53,568 bases of DNA from Chromera velia (taxonomy: Eukaryota; Sar; Chromeraceae), in NCBI GenBank assembly GCA_018398765.1, contig JAHBMJ010002097.1:85716-139283 (forward strand), given 5' to 3'. The translations under genes were made by a program, and so were the position numbers. Below the pieces are notes generated by a model. The model saw only the letters and a program-made list of their open reading frames with translations, made no database searches and was not told the DNA's origin. Within the stretch, counting starts at the first letter, position 1; each line of letters begins with the position of its first letter. Shown here one piece after another: positions 33,797-50,054 of this stretch.

Positions 33797-34370
33797 GGCC
33801 ATACCGAAAATGAACACTGTGGGACAACCGTAACACTGCTCTTTGGGGCCATCTAACTCTTTTGATCAATTTTTGACTTGGATGTATCGAACGGTCTATC
33901 TGTATGTATGTATGTCTGCATGTGTTCTGTTTGAAAGTAAGGATGCTTCATGTGGGTATGTATTCTCTCTCGTACTAATTAATCACCATGGCAAATGAAA
34001 GTGTGACAAAAGTACTTCAGAACACATAGGGTCCACACCACAAGAAGTCAACAGTTAGATACCCAAACAAACAGATTTATATGAGCCAGAGCAGCATGTC
34101 CGTCTCCTCTGTCAACTGCATGCTCACACCATACAGCCAGGTAGGGGATCATTTTTTTTAGTCATAACTGCAAAGATCTGTGGCTCGGGCTGCTACAGTC
34201 CAGTGAGGAACGGGATAGGTAGGCAACGAAAGCAGCTGTGCATGCACAGACTGGTACTCCTCTCTGAGCGATTTTGAACTCTATGCATGCATATATATCC
34301 CTGCAGGCAGGCAGTCCCCCACACGACTCTGAAAAGCCGGGCGGAGCCTCTGTTTGTATGTTTAGTGTTT
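33797..34370 (+). repeat. left, 3'-truncated copy of a TIR element
   Basis: It matches 34614-35190 over its whole length, with a few percent divergence and a short indel. It shares the left terminal sequence GGCCATACCGAAAATGAACA but lacks the right end; homology stops near TATGTTTAGTG. Spacer 34371-34613 contains unrelated pyrimidine-rich sequence. Confidence 0.8.
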
Positions 34371-34613
34371 GCTGTCTGGCCTCCCTGTTTCTCCATTGAA
34401 AGAGGTCAGCAACTTGTCAGTACAGTTGACCCCCCCCCCTTTCCACCTGCAGCAGAGCACTCTTAAAGACACTTTCGCTTCTCTTTCACTCACACCATCA
34501 AGCCCTCTAATTGTTTGAAACCCTTTTTGAGATAGTGGCACTGCTTTATTTGTTTACCTTTAATGGCTCTGTCATGCCTTGTCTATTTCTTGAAATGACC
34601 ACTCAGGCCGCGA

Positions 34614-35342
34614 GGCCATACCAAGAATGAACACTGCGGGACAACCGTAACACTCAGTCTGCTCTTTGGGGCCATCTAACTCTTTTGATCAATTTTTGAC
34701 TTAGATGGATCGAACGGTCTATCTGCATGTATGTATGTCTGCATACGTTCTGTTTGAAAGTAGCGATGCTTCATGTGGGTATGTATTCTCTCTCGCACCA
34801 ATCAATCACCATGGCAAATGAAAGTGTGACAAGAGTACTTCAGAATACATGGGGTCCACACCACAAGAAGTCAACAGTTAGATACTCAAACAAACAGATT
34901 TATATGAGCCAGAGCAGCATGTCCATCTCCTCTGTCCACTGCATGCTCACACCACACAGCCAGGTAGGGGATCATTTTTTTTAGTCATAACTGCAAAGAT
35001 CTGTGGCTCGGGCTACTACAGTCTAGTGAGGAACGAGATAGGTAGGCAACGAAAGCAGCTGTGCATGCACAGACTGGTACTCCTTTCTGAGCGATTTTGG
35101 ACTCTATGCATGCATGTGTATCCTTGCAGGCAGGCAGTCCCCCACATGATTCTGAAAAGCCAGGCGGAGCCTCTGTTTGTATGTTTAGTGGGTTTTTCCC
35201 TTATATGTTCATGTATGCAGAGACAGTGCATCCACATAGACTGTAACCGTTTCTGACTAGTATTTGATGTTCACGATATTTAAACCTTTTGGACCTCTCT
35301 GTGGTAGGAATATGTACGCTAGTGTTCATTGTTGGTATGGCC
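34614..35342. mobile_element. 729-bp element with 22-bp terminal inverted repeats
   Basis: The left end (GGCCATACCAAGAATGAACA, 34614 on) and the right end (35321-35342) are inverted repeats matching at 21 of 22 positions. There is no coding capacity, as in a MITE. No convincing target duplication is visible. A truncated sister copy lies about 820 bases upstream in the same orientation. Confidence 0.7.
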
Positions 35343-35415
35343 TGGCGTTACGCTCCTGCGGCATGTATGCCGCGGGGCCCAGATATATATAGGGCTAATA
35401 TAGGGCTATAAAAAC

Positions 35416-35495
35416 GTGATGATTGAGGGTTTTTTCATGCATGCCGCGTCCCCATATATGAGAGGCGGATCTAACCTAGTTTGTCGATTTGAAAA
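35416..35495 (+). repeat. dispersed repeat, inverted partner of 15801-15878
   Basis: Contains TTTTTTCATGCATGCCGCGT and CCCCATATATGAGAGGCGG. It is followed at once by a minus-strand copy of the GC-rich stem-loop motif at 35503-35533. Confidence 0.75.
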
Positions 35496-35545
35496 ACGGA
35501 TTCGTAAGTGCCCCCCGCTTCGCTTTCCGGGGCCATATTTTTTGG

Positions 35546-35885
35546 CGATCGAAGGCCGTCTCCGATATGATAGGATGCTCGGATAATGCTCCTGTATACT
35601 TCCCTGTTGCGACGAAACCTGATTTGTCCTTCCATGCAGATGGCAGCAGCCTTGCAGTCACTCTCAGTGCCAGTTCTTTTGCCTGTTCAATCCTGGCATC
35701 ACGTCCACGCTCTCACGGTCGAATTCACTGCCCGTCTCCCAACAGATGATCTTCAATGTGAGATCTTCTTTGAGTACAGCTGCGGGTCCATTTGGTCAAT
35801 CGGCTGTGACAAAGATATTTCACTGACTCGCTGAAAAGTCAGCACTTTTCCAGGGCCACAGTTAGACTCGGCACAACCGACACTG
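35546..35885 (+). repeat. dispersed repeat, copy 2 (partner at 31180-31485)
   Basis: See the partner. This copy retains CAGATGGCAGCAGCCTTGCA, GGGTCCATTTGGTCAAT and CTGACTCGCTGAAAAGT. Confidence 0.75.
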
Positions 35886-36376
35886 CTGCCTCTGAAGCTG
35901 ACGCACGCATGTGGGGAACACACCTGCGTCCCGTCTCCGCCGGCGGTGTGGCAGCGGTTGCGCTGGCTGCGGTTGCTTTTGAAGTGCGCGAACCTCTGTC
36001 GGGTCTTTTTGCACTCCATCAGACAGGAGACGGTCCGAGCTGGCGGTCTGCTATTCGATTCCATCCTGCTTACGCTCTCTTTTCTACCACGGAGGCGAGC
36101 TACGAACTTCTGTCTCCACACTCGGGGTGGCAGGTTGGTCCGACGGGTTGGTTCTGCATGTGGAGGCACATGGAAGAGGGGGCAGATTGTGACTGCCATA
36201 TTCCCCCGCGCCCAGTCACGCAATAAAGTTCCAGACCCCATTCGAATTTCACGTCCTGTCCCCTCATTGCTGTTTCCTCTGCAGCGCTTCTCGTTCTTCC
36301 CTTTTCATTTCCTCCCTCGCCCTTCTCTCTAAAGGTGAAGAATCACCATCTCCTCCCATCCCATTCGTGTGTGCAG
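35886..36376 (+). other. probable 5' part of the lipase gene, exons not resolved
   Basis: A plus-strand frame at 35909-36226 has fairly normal composition (GGVAAVALAAVAFEVREPLS, SAIRFHPAYALFSTTEASYE). It could be an upstream exon, since the first resolved lipase exon starts in phase 0 without a Met. I could not find a donor that joins them convincingly. The antisense frame is also open. Confidence 0.3.
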
Positions 36377-37275
36377 ATTTTTCTCTGTCATATCGGGCTC
36401 CAGACCGCAGGCGTGGCGTCAGCGCTTTCGTGTGCATCCGGCGCTGCGGGGTGTGTGTGGCTGAGCAAATCATTGAGGAAGCTGGTGGAGGTCCAGAGTG
36501 CAGTGCAGGCAGAAACCGTGGCAGGGGGAGGAAAGAAAAAGACGAGAAACGCAGAGGAGAAACTGAGTCTGGAAGTCCAGGTGGAAGGCTCAGATCCGAA
36601 ATGGTCTGTCTCTGTCCCTGTCTCTGTCTGCCTCTCTGTCTGTCTCTGTGTATCTCTGTCTGTCTCTGTTTATCTCTGTCTGTCTCTGTGTATCTCTGTG
36701 TGTCTCTGTGTGTCTCTGTCTGTCTCTGTGTGTCTCTGTGTGTCTGACTGTCTGTCTCTGTCCCTGTCCCTGTCTCTGTCTCTGTGTGTCTCTGTCTGTC
36801 TCTGTCTCTGTCTGTCTCTGTGTATCTCTGTGTGTCCCTGTCTCTATGTCTGTCTGTCTTGTCTGTCTGTCTTTGTCTGTCCCTGTGTATCTCTGTGTGT
36901 CTCTGTCTGTCTCTCAGACTGTGTATCTCTGTGTGTCCTTGTCTCTATCTCTGTCCCTGTCTCTGTCGGTCCCTGCTTCTGTCTCTGTCTCTTTCTCTGG
37001 CTGTCCCTGTCTTTCTTTTTACCTGTTGTGCACATGAAGAAAACAAGGGAGAAGAAGAAACATACAGTCTGTCTCTGTCTGTCTCTGTCTTTCTTTGTGC
37101 CTCTTGTGTACATGAAGAAAGAACGGAGATCTGTCTCCGTCTGTCTCTGTCTGTTTCTGTCTGCCTCTGTCTGTTTCTATCTGTCTCTAATATCATCTGT
37201 TTCTGTCTGTCTCTGTCGGTTTCTGTCTGTCTGTCTGTCTGTGTCTGTCTGTCTGTCTTTCTGTCTTTCTGTCTT

Positions 37276-37325
<50 letters not shown>

Positions 37326-39417
37326 CGAAAGAAGAAGAAACATATAGTCTGTCCGAATGTTTCTATCTTTATTTTTCTTTCAAAGGGAAAAAGAAGGGGA
37401 AAAGAAAAACATAAGTCACATTGTCTGTCTGTGTGGGGGGGGGTCTGAGTGGGCTCTGAAGCTTTTTCATCTTTCTCGATGTAGAAGTTTCTAATGAATA
37501 CATCAGTTGTCAAATTTCCATTATGTACTGAATTTTGTATTCATATCAGGAGAATGTATGATGAACGAATGAATGAATGGATGAATGTATGATGAACGAA
37601 TGAATCAATGAACGAATGAATGAGTGGATGGATGGATGAATGGATGGATGGATGGATGAATGGATGGATGGATGAATGAATGAACGAACGAATGAACGAA
37701 TGAATGAATGAATGAATGAACGAACGAATGGATGGATGGTTGGATCTATGAGTCCTGCAGGTGGGAGTGGGTGCCTCCCCTTGGGGCTGGAGACGCCAAG
37801 ACATGGGCCGTTGTGCGTGAGTTGGCGTTGGTCCTGCAGGCCTCTGAGTGCTTCCTTGCTCTGGATGAGGACACGGCAGCGTCTCTGCAGGCCCTCTCTC
37901 CTCTTGAACTGGCTGTCGCTCTCTTCCTCCACGCGAAGTCCCACACGACACACTCCCACGAGAACGCAGTCTCCGTCTCCTCCTCTGGCGATGTTGCAAC
38001 AAAAGGAAAAGGAAAAGAAGGGCAGAGAAAGAGAGACCCTATTGAAGGAGGACTGCAGACTGTCCCCTTGTGTGAAGACCGGGATCTCCGTCTCCTCTCT
38101 GAGTGCATTCCTCTCGCTCAGAGTGCCTACAGATCGGAAAGTCCCTTCACGTCTGTGTCCAGGGGTGTAGAGGGGACACAGGAAAACGAGACTACTGTGA
38201 CCGTCGACAGAAATGACAAGGAGGCCCCGTCGATTCCCCTCAGAGGGTTTGAGGAACTCGTGTGGGAGCCCTCTTCTTCCTGGGGTGAGCACAGACCTGC
38301 GCACTTCCTTGCGGTCAACCGGTCCGAGAAGAAGGCGGTGTTCTCCGTGAGGGGCACGAGGGACATAGAGGACGTCCTCACTGACTTGGCGGTTGTCCCG
38401 GAGACATTGAGAGAGAAGGAAATGATAGAAGGAGGGTCTGATGATGGTAGCTGCTGCAGTAGAGGAGAAGAAAAGGGAACAGGGGGGGCGAGAGTCACTC
38501 ACAGAGGCTTCGGTCGTGCTGCAGAGCTCCTGTTCACGAAATACGAACCTCTGTTTGCTCTCTTGAAGGAGAGCGGGTATGAGATCACCATTGTTGGACA
38601 CTCACGTTAGTCTGTTTGTCTGGCTCTCTGTTTGTCTGTTTGTCTTTCTGTCTGTCTGCCGTCAAGGCTTCTTCTGCTTCAGAGGAACCCGATCCTCCAC
38701 TTTTCCTCCAAGGCACACATTGAAACATTACATACAGATGCAGCAAACGAAAGAAAGAACGAAAAAGATAAATCGAGACAAAGAAACGATACGGATCAAA
38801 GCTCTGTAGGAAGCTTGTCACGCCAATTTCATTCAAGTTCCCGTTGACCTTCCGCCTATAGACAGTGCAATCTTGCCGCCTTTGGTGTCGACGCTCCTGC
38901 TCTTTTTCTCCATACAATCTTTCTTGTTCTTTTTTCCTGCCTCTCTGGTGCATCCAGTGGGTGCAGGTACGGCTGCAATTCTCTGCTGGCTCCTGCACTG
39001 CCGCTTAGACCTGCCTCCCTCTGCTCTGAAGTGCTTCGCCTTCAGTCCACCCCCCAGCGTGTCTGCCGCCATCTCTAGGGATATGAGGCCGTTCGTTACC
39101 TCGATGGTGGGTCAGGTAGATGTCTCGATCTAGTCCTTGAGGGGAAGGGAGGGAGGGAGGAAGGAAGGCAGGAGGGAGGGAGGAAGGTGTTGACGAGCCG
39201 CGAAGAAAGGACAGCTGAGCTAACAGAGGGGAGGAGTACGACGCATGCCACGCAATGCAACAGAGGAAAGCTGTGCAGACAGATCGAGATTGGATGACGC
39301 TGACGAAGTTTAAGAGAGAAAAAACATTCCTGCGTCCTCTCTCAATCCTCTCCGCCACCCCACTCAGCCAGCAACGCACTTGTGTGCTCCTCTCTCTCTC
39401 TCTCACACACACACACA

Positions 39418-39466
<49 letters not shown>

Positions 39467-40546
39467 CTTTGTTTGATTGTGCAGGTGCTGCAAGACGACA
39501 TCGTCCCTCGCATGAAGGCGCAAAACCTCGCAGGGCTTTTGCGATCCCTCCTGGAGAGAGAGTGGAAGCCTGGGGATCTGGAGAGGGAACTGGCCGAGCT
39601 ACTCTCCCTGCCCTCTGGTGTTGACGCTGAGGCTGACAGGAAGGAGAGCGCAGCTGCTGATGATGAATCTGCTCTCTCTTCCTCTTCTTCTTCTTCTTCT
39701 TCTGCCTCTCAGGTTCTAGGTCTGGACTCTTTCTTGGAGGGACACGCCGAGAGGTTGCGTGCTGCCCTGCTGCAGACTGTCAGATCGCATATAGAGGAAG
39801 CGTGTGCGAGACAGGCAGAGAGAAACGCACAGCAGCTAGAGAAGAAAAGACAGAGTGGGAAAAAAGAAAAGGAGGAGAGAGCGGACACACCCGAAGAGCT
39901 TTTCCTTCCCGGACGGGTCATCTTTATCCGCAGAAAAGAAGAAGAGGAGGAGGAGGAAGGGGAAGAAGCAGGTAGAGCGCAATCCCGTCGGTCGATCCAG
40001 AAAGCTGAGGGGAGTGACTCGGAGTCGGCCGTCTCTCCCCCAGACCCTCTCCTCCCCACTTCTCTTTTGTCTTTGAAGAGACGTTCGGTCGATATGTGGG
40101 GACGTTTCTCTGTTGAGAAAGAGAACTTTCGGGAGAAGGTTGAGGAAGCGAGGGAAAGAATGCAACGAGGGAAAGATGAACAAAGAGAGAAAGTGCAAGC
40201 GGGTGAGACAAAGACCGGAGACTTTCCTGACTTTCTCCGTGAGAGGGTCCGGTCTCTTCTTGCAGAGGCATCTCAGGCTGTCAGCAAAAGTGATTCGTCT
40301 TTGTTTACGTTCGGCGGCGGGAACGGAGAGGGTGCTAACGGAAGTTCTTCCAGGGAGCCAGCGCCGGCATCCAGCGAGAAACATTCTTCGGGGAGAGGGG
40401 AGGGGAGGTATGAGGCCTGTGAGATCGACCCTGTGACAGCTCCAGTGCTCCATCGGATCCCTCTGTCTCCTTTTTTGATTTCAGATCACTTTTTATGGAA
40501 ACAGATACAGGTGTTAGAAGAAATCTCATCAGGGAACCAAAGCTAG
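36377..40546 (+). CDS. class-3 lipase, diacylglycerol-lipase-like, four exons resolved
   Basis: Exons 36377-36603, 37761-38605, 38958-39106 and 39485-40546 join in frame (760 residues, 5' incomplete). Lipases of this class hydrolyse acylglycerols at the membrane. A hydrophobic segment opens the first exon (LCHIGLQTAGVASALSCASG), as in the membrane-anchored family members. The nucleophile elbow GHSLGAG is split by an intron (Ser about residue 357). CFAFSPPPSVS and VLQDDIVPRM follow, with the catalytic Asp about 411-412. Then comes ELFLPGRVIFIRR, typical of diacylglycerol lipases, and a long acidic/basic insert. The catalytic His is in PLSPFLISDHF (about 742). All three triad residues are present, so activity is plausible. 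Intron 1 is filled with CTGT and GAAT/GGAT repeats. Confidence 0.88.
36604..37335 (+). repeat. CTGT/CTCTGT microsatellite in lipase intron 1
   Basis: Over 600 bases of CTGTCTCTGT-type units, ending in pure CTGT near 37230-37325. Two copies of a segment encoding VHMKK-like words (37030, 37110) are embedded. Frames of 130-360 residues through it on both strands are artefacts of the repeat. Confidence 0.95.
37557..37740 (+). repeat. GAAT/GGAT/GAAC array in lipase intron 1
   Basis: Tetranucleotide array ending about 20 bases before the 3' splice site at 37760. Confidence 0.95.
39390..39468 (+). repeat. CT/CA/CT/GT compound microsatellite in lipase intron 3
   Basis: Four dinucleotide runs in succession next to the acceptor at 39484. 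The CA and GT runs could pair with each other in the transcript as a hairpin. Confidence 0.9.
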
Positions 40547-41853
40547 AACCAAAGGAGTTGAAATAGAAATTTCACAAAAATTTATCATCATCATCATTCA
40601 CTATCGCTATCGATCGGCCCATAAATGAGCGTCTAACGTTCGGCTGGTTCGATACATAGCTGGACATACTGATACGGCAGTCCTCTCTTACAAAGGAAGA
40701 TAACACAGGCAAAATTTGCCGTAAAAACGCTAGCAAAAACGGCTTTTCTGTAACGGCCACTTACTGAATTCCCGCGGAAAGGTAGAGTGGTCTTAGATCC
40801 TCACACAGAACGCGTGGTCTTGTCCTTTTTCCTAGCCTTTTTCTGCTGAAATGTAGCTGAATCAGAAAAAAGAAGAGCCAGAAAATCTTTATTCTGATAG
40901 GCTAGGTTAGATTATGCTCTTTCACTTTCATATCTCACCTAAAGGCTCCTTCTGGCCTGCCTGTTTTGAGGGCCAACTTGAGGCAGACGGTGGTAGAATG
41001 ATGGAGACGGCTGAAGAGACTGGTAAAAAACGGTGGCGTCGCTTGGCTTTGTCCCCATTGAACAAGGGCCCATTTCACGAACCAGTTTCCAAAAAGGGAG
41101 AAAACTTTATCTGTCTAGCTGATCTCGTCATCAGTGTTTCACACTCAGCAGTCACTAAGCAATGTAAGAGTCAGCAGGCGTGCGCGTCAACTGCTTGTGC
41201 TGTCCAACTACAGGTTGGTAAGCAAAAAAATTAAGTTTAGTAGAAAATTCAAGTATAAGATATTTCATTCATCTACATTCATCATTATTAGCAATGATAG
41301 TATGACACCGGAAAGTGTACGTAGCGTGGCGTACTTACAAAACACTCTACCCGAGAACCCCCTTGCTACCCCTTGCGCGCAAACGCTGTGCACTGACGAA
41401 CCTTGCGCGCTGACGCTGCTCGCATGTCATAAACGAAAAAAAGGCCCCGGAAAGCATCGAAAAGTTGGGGGGGCACTTATCCGTTGCGGTGTATGAAGAA
41501 GGATGGATTTCGCGCTTTCCGGGGTCGTTCGCACGCTTGCGTGCGTCAGATGCATGTATGCAGCTCTCGCGGCGCGCCAACACATTGCATGGCCCCGGAG
41601 AGTGAAGCGCGGGGGGCACTTTTCAAAACAATTCCTGCACTGCATCAGCTGATCGAAGCGCTATAGCTGCCACAAAGCATACGAGAAACAGACAGTGCAA
41701 GAGCAGTGGTGCATACCCTTCTTCGCCTTGTATAGTTAAGTTTCTGTCCGGACTCCCCAACGTCGCTCCATCTAATCTCCTTAACCCGACAGCATTGGCA
41801 TCTCTTTACTACTAGACTGGGAGAGCGATCGGTCGGAGACTTGCAAAGAAAAG
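40547..41853. other. intergenic region with decayed GC-rich motifs
   Basis: No gene is supported. Degraded copies of the GC-rich stem-loop family lie at about 41310-41345, 41443-41480 and 41590-41632. The associated palindrome occurs at 41526-41552 (TTCGCACGCTTGCGTGCGTC). Confidence 0.5.
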
Positions 41854-46271
<4,418 letters not shown>

Positions 46272-48098
46272 TTCAGAATTTAAGCCTGAGATGGTTCAGT
46301 AGCATCTGTTCCTCCAAGAGTTTTTTATAGTACACTGCATGAGGTTGTGATGACCGCTGTGGCCTAGCCTAATTCTGGACTCACGTGTCAATAAATACAA
46401 CCTGAAATTGATGCAAAAAATTTAAATTTTCTTAATTGATGTCATTAAATCAAGTTTTGTAGCTTCTGTTGACCTTATTTTAAGTTTACAAGCTACAACG
46501 CGTCATTTGAGCATACATACTAGCATCATATATATATTACTGGGTAATCTAGTGGGTAATCAATGAGCTAATTATTCAAGTTGAAAGTACTATGCATAAT
46601 GCATTCTCAGTATGTAATGTAGTATGCATAATTAATGCATTACAACATATACTACTTCATGTATTCAGCTAGCTTGCTAAAAACTTTACTAAAACTCGAT
46701 ATCATAGGATCAATGCTTTACTATATAAAGATTGGCCGTCTGCCGTAATGCCGAGCGTTTGACGTGCGCGGCCGCCGCGCCCGTGACGCCGGCATCGAGG
46801 AAAATGTATATGTGTTACACTTTCGCTAATTAAGACTTTCGATCAAACTCTAGTTCAAACTTCAATTTCTTGCTGGTTGCCGGTCCGCATAAGCAAAGAT
46901 GTTTAATCATGGAATATATTTATTCACTAGTTACTCACTTCAAAAGTAATTTAATCAGGAATATATTCAGGAATATATTCCTAAATCAATTGATTGGGGG
47001 TACGGGGGGCAGAGCCCGCCGGGCTACATTTTTGATTTTTTTTAAACAAAACACAGTTTGTGACTATAAAAAATTGGTTTTGAAAAAGATAAACAGGGGC
47101 TATCTAGCTGTAAGGCACTGTTAATAGGCAGTAGTATTACTATACTAGACTGTGTTACAGTGTTACTCTAGGTGTTACTAGAATTTTATAAAATCTTACA
47201 ATTTATAATTTAAAACTTATTAAACTAGCAAGTAACATATCATATAAATACGCGGTTGAAAGTTTATACACGTTCTTATTGCATAAACATGCACACACTA
47301 ATAAAATCCATGCATCGATGGCTATTCGGCTCCAAACATGCACACTATTTGGCTCCGAATGCATGCACCGATGGCCGCGGCCGCTAGTAGGAGCGGTGGG
47401 CCGCGCCGGCACATGCATGGCTGGCCTGGCCCAGGGCTGCATGGGCTGGGCCATGTATGCAGTGCACTAGATGTGCATAAGCCTCTAGGCTACTCCCAAA
47501 ACATTTGTTTTTATAACGTAAAAAAAAAACTATGCACCATTAGAATGACCAAAGGTATTAAAGACTAGTAAGAATCGGACTTTAGCTAATTAATCACTTT
47601 ATTCAATCACATTTAATCACTTCATGGGATAATTAAATATATTCTAATCACAAGTGACTAAATACCTTTGCACATAAGTAAAAATATGTTTAAAACCTAG
47701 TTATAAAAACATGTACTACATGGACTAGCTGCGTACTATTGAACTGGCCGAACATCAGACACTGATTTATATTATTAGGATTTATACTAAGCTTAAACTA
47801 TGCGCCACGATGACAATGCCATGTTACAATGGTCAAACTGCATGTACTAAAAAGAATTTTCAGGATATATGTCATCGATCAGTTGTAGCCTAGGTTGTAC
47901 CTAGCATTCAAACTTTATTATTATGTATGGTCCTGCTTTAAATCCCGCCTTTGATCCTTGTCTAGGAGTTTGTGACTTGTTGAGTACAAATCTAGCCTGA
48001 GCTATAGATGCAAGTTAATGTGTTGCAAATGTAAAAACCTTCTTCAAAACTTCAGTATTCAAATCTTTGAACCACCGACACCCCGAAGTGTTGTTTCT
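46272..48098. other. AT-rich intergenic region
   Basis: AATAAA at about 46390 could end the Tic22-like transcript. A GC-rich patch lies at 46766-46795 and another at 47370-47460 (GGCCGCGGCCGCTAGTAGG). Otherwise the region is AT-rich, with no supported coding frame. Confidence 0.5.
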
Positions 48099-49730
48099 TC
48101 ACTCGAAAACGGGCAAATAATGTTTTTGCTCCTTCTTGTCTCTGTGCTCTCTCTGAAACTGTCCTGAAGAAGAGGAATGGGCTCTCCCTCCCTTCACCGG
48201 ACACTCTCTGCTCGCGTGCAACCCCAACGGCTCCCCCGCTGTGTAGTCCACCCCACTCAGCCCAGGAATGTCCATCCCCTCCACCCTGTTCCCATTCTGA
48301 ACCAACGCAGGCCCCAACCAGAAGGCCACCCCACTCGAGAGCATCTCCGTGCTGTCTCCAAACGCGTGACGAACTCTGGACAACAACGCCTCAACTGTCC
48401 CACCAAAATTCGACCACTCACTCTCAGGGAAAAAATCCCCCGGCCACCTGGCTGCGTCTCCGTGCACATTTCTTTCTTTGCTAGAAGATAGTTGTGAGCT
48501 ACCGTCTCCTCGCGCCCCCCTCTTTCCTAACAGCTCTTCATATCTCTCCACACCTTTTTTCTCTACGCGGAAAAGGGAATCATCCCAAGGCAGACCGAAA
48601 AAACTGGAGGGCATGCTCTCTTCTACTACCACAGACCGCAACACCGATTTCTCCCACACCATCACATTGTAATACGCCCAATCTTCCTCGCTCATTTTCT
48701 CTGGAGAGTCCATGAACAGATTTGCATACGCTGGGATCACAACACGTCGAGACACACTCTCCCTACTCGCCCCTGCCCTCTGAGCATACGTCAGCAGGGT
48801 GGCATACAGAGGGTTTTTCTCTGCAGTCAACCCCGCCCCCACATTGCCCATCACCCTCCCATTAGGCGCCACCGTACCCGCCAGGTTCTGCAAAATGAAC
48901 CTCCCCGTCTCCCAATCCTTCTGGGAAGGCAAATGCACTGTCAGAGCGTCCAGCACACCGACGAGGCTGTTCATGGCTGCCAGCACGAAGGTGGCAATCA
49001 TCACCTGGTTGAATCCCGCTGGCTTCTTTGAGAAGAACCGTTCTCTGAGGGCCTCCTGGTCGATCAGTCTCGTCTCTGGGTCCTCTAGAAGAAAGTCCAA
49101 AAACGAGACCGAGAGCTCAGAGGCAAATACAACCATGGAACCAGCCATGTGCGCAATATCTGTCCCGTGTTTGTCCTTTCCCTTCCAAACCACCCTCTCA
49201 CCTAGGTTTCCATTCATCTCGGCAATCCAGTCCGTCTCTTGCGTGTAGCAGAGGACGGCCAGGCAATCGTGTCTCAACTGCTGCAACGCGGAGACTACAT
49301 ACTCCCTCCACCGTCTCCCTTCCTCCACAGAGAGGGAGGGGTCTTTCGGCTGAATGATCTGCTGCATTTTCGAGAGGTACAAAATGGCTGGGCCCATATG
49401 GCTGATTGCGGTCATTTCAAAGAAACCGTCGCTCAACGAGGCACGGGCGTCAACTTTGGACAACAGTTGTTTGTCTTTGCCGTAGATCAGAAAGTTGTGG
49501 GGTGTTGCAATCACGAGTTTGCCGTCCCTGTCGTCCTCTCTGCTCATCAGAGAGGAGACGGCAGTTGCAATGGAGATGTTCAAGGGAGTAGGCTCATAGT
49601 CACCAGAGGGCGGTCTCCCCGTGAAGTCTAGGTAGAGCCTCATGAACTCGGCGGGGACTTGGTAGACGGACAGAGACACGAGGGGCAAACAACACAACAA
49701 GAGCAGACGAAGCGATACCAAAGCCAACAT
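48099..49730 (-). CDS. secreted protein of unknown function, DUF5624-like
   Basis: A 543-residue intronless frame. The first 20 residues (MLALVSLRLLLLCCLPLVSL) form a signal peptide, and the protein is probably secreted or luminal. Segments such as KLVIATPHNFLIY, FFEMTAISHMGPAILYLSKM and NQVMIATFVLAAMNSLVGVL recall bacterial proteins annotated DUF5624 (a function-unknown family). That match is from memory of the pattern and uncertain. The C-terminal 60 residues are hydrophilic, His/Ser/Lys-rich and probably disordered. If the bacterial link holds, an old gene transfer is possible. It diverges from the gene at 50355, with 624 bases between the starts. Confidence 0.75.
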   Translation of the reverse strand: MLALVSLRLLLLCCLPLVSLSVYQVPAEFMRLYLDFTGRPPSGDYEPTPLNISIATAVSSLMSREDDRDGKLVIATPHNFLIYGKDKQLLSKVDARASLSDGFFEMTAISHMGPAILYLSKMQQIIQPKDPSLSVEEGRRWREYVVSALQQLRHDCLAVLCYTQETDWIAEMNGNLGERVVWKGKDKHGTDIAHMAGSMVVFASELSVSFLDFLLEDPETRLIDQEALRERFFSKKPAGFNQVMIATFVLAAMNSLVGVLDALTVHLPSQKDWETGRFILQNLAGTVAPNGRVMGNVGAGLTAEKNPLYATLLTYAQRAGASRESVSRRVVIPAYANLFMDSPEKMSEEDWAYYNVMVWEKSVLRSVVVEESMPSSFFGLPWDDSLFRVEKKGVERYEELLGKRGARGDGSSQLSSSKERNVHGDAARWPGDFFPESEWSNFGGTVEALLSRVRHAFGDSTEMLSSGVAFWLGPALVQNGNRVEGMDIPGLSGVDYTAGEPLGLHASRECPVKGGRAHSSSSGQFQREHRDKKEQKHYLPVFE

Positions 49731-50023
49731 TGTGAAGAATGTATATTGATCTTAGTCCATGCAGCCGAGCCAATAGTCCAATCTGCTCCTTTTCCTCCTG
49801 CAGCACTGCCCCATCATACACATTGCTTTCATTTGAGCTCTCAGTGACAGCGGTGACTGTGACACTGAGTTGACAACTTGAGTCACTCGACATGCATCGA
49901 ACTACATGCAATTCAAATGTTTTTCAAAAAAAACATGCAGTTGCAGCGATCGATTCAATGCATATGCGCTCGCGTCCCCAACCGCGCGGCTCCTTTGAAT
50001 CGTTGCATTTTTTTTTGTGTCAG

Positions 50024-50054
<31 letters not shown>

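Noticed and set aside
36335-37414. 359-residue plus-strand frame and its overlapping partners
   Set aside because: Only 36377-36603 is a real lipase exon. The rest translates CTGT repeats in the intron.
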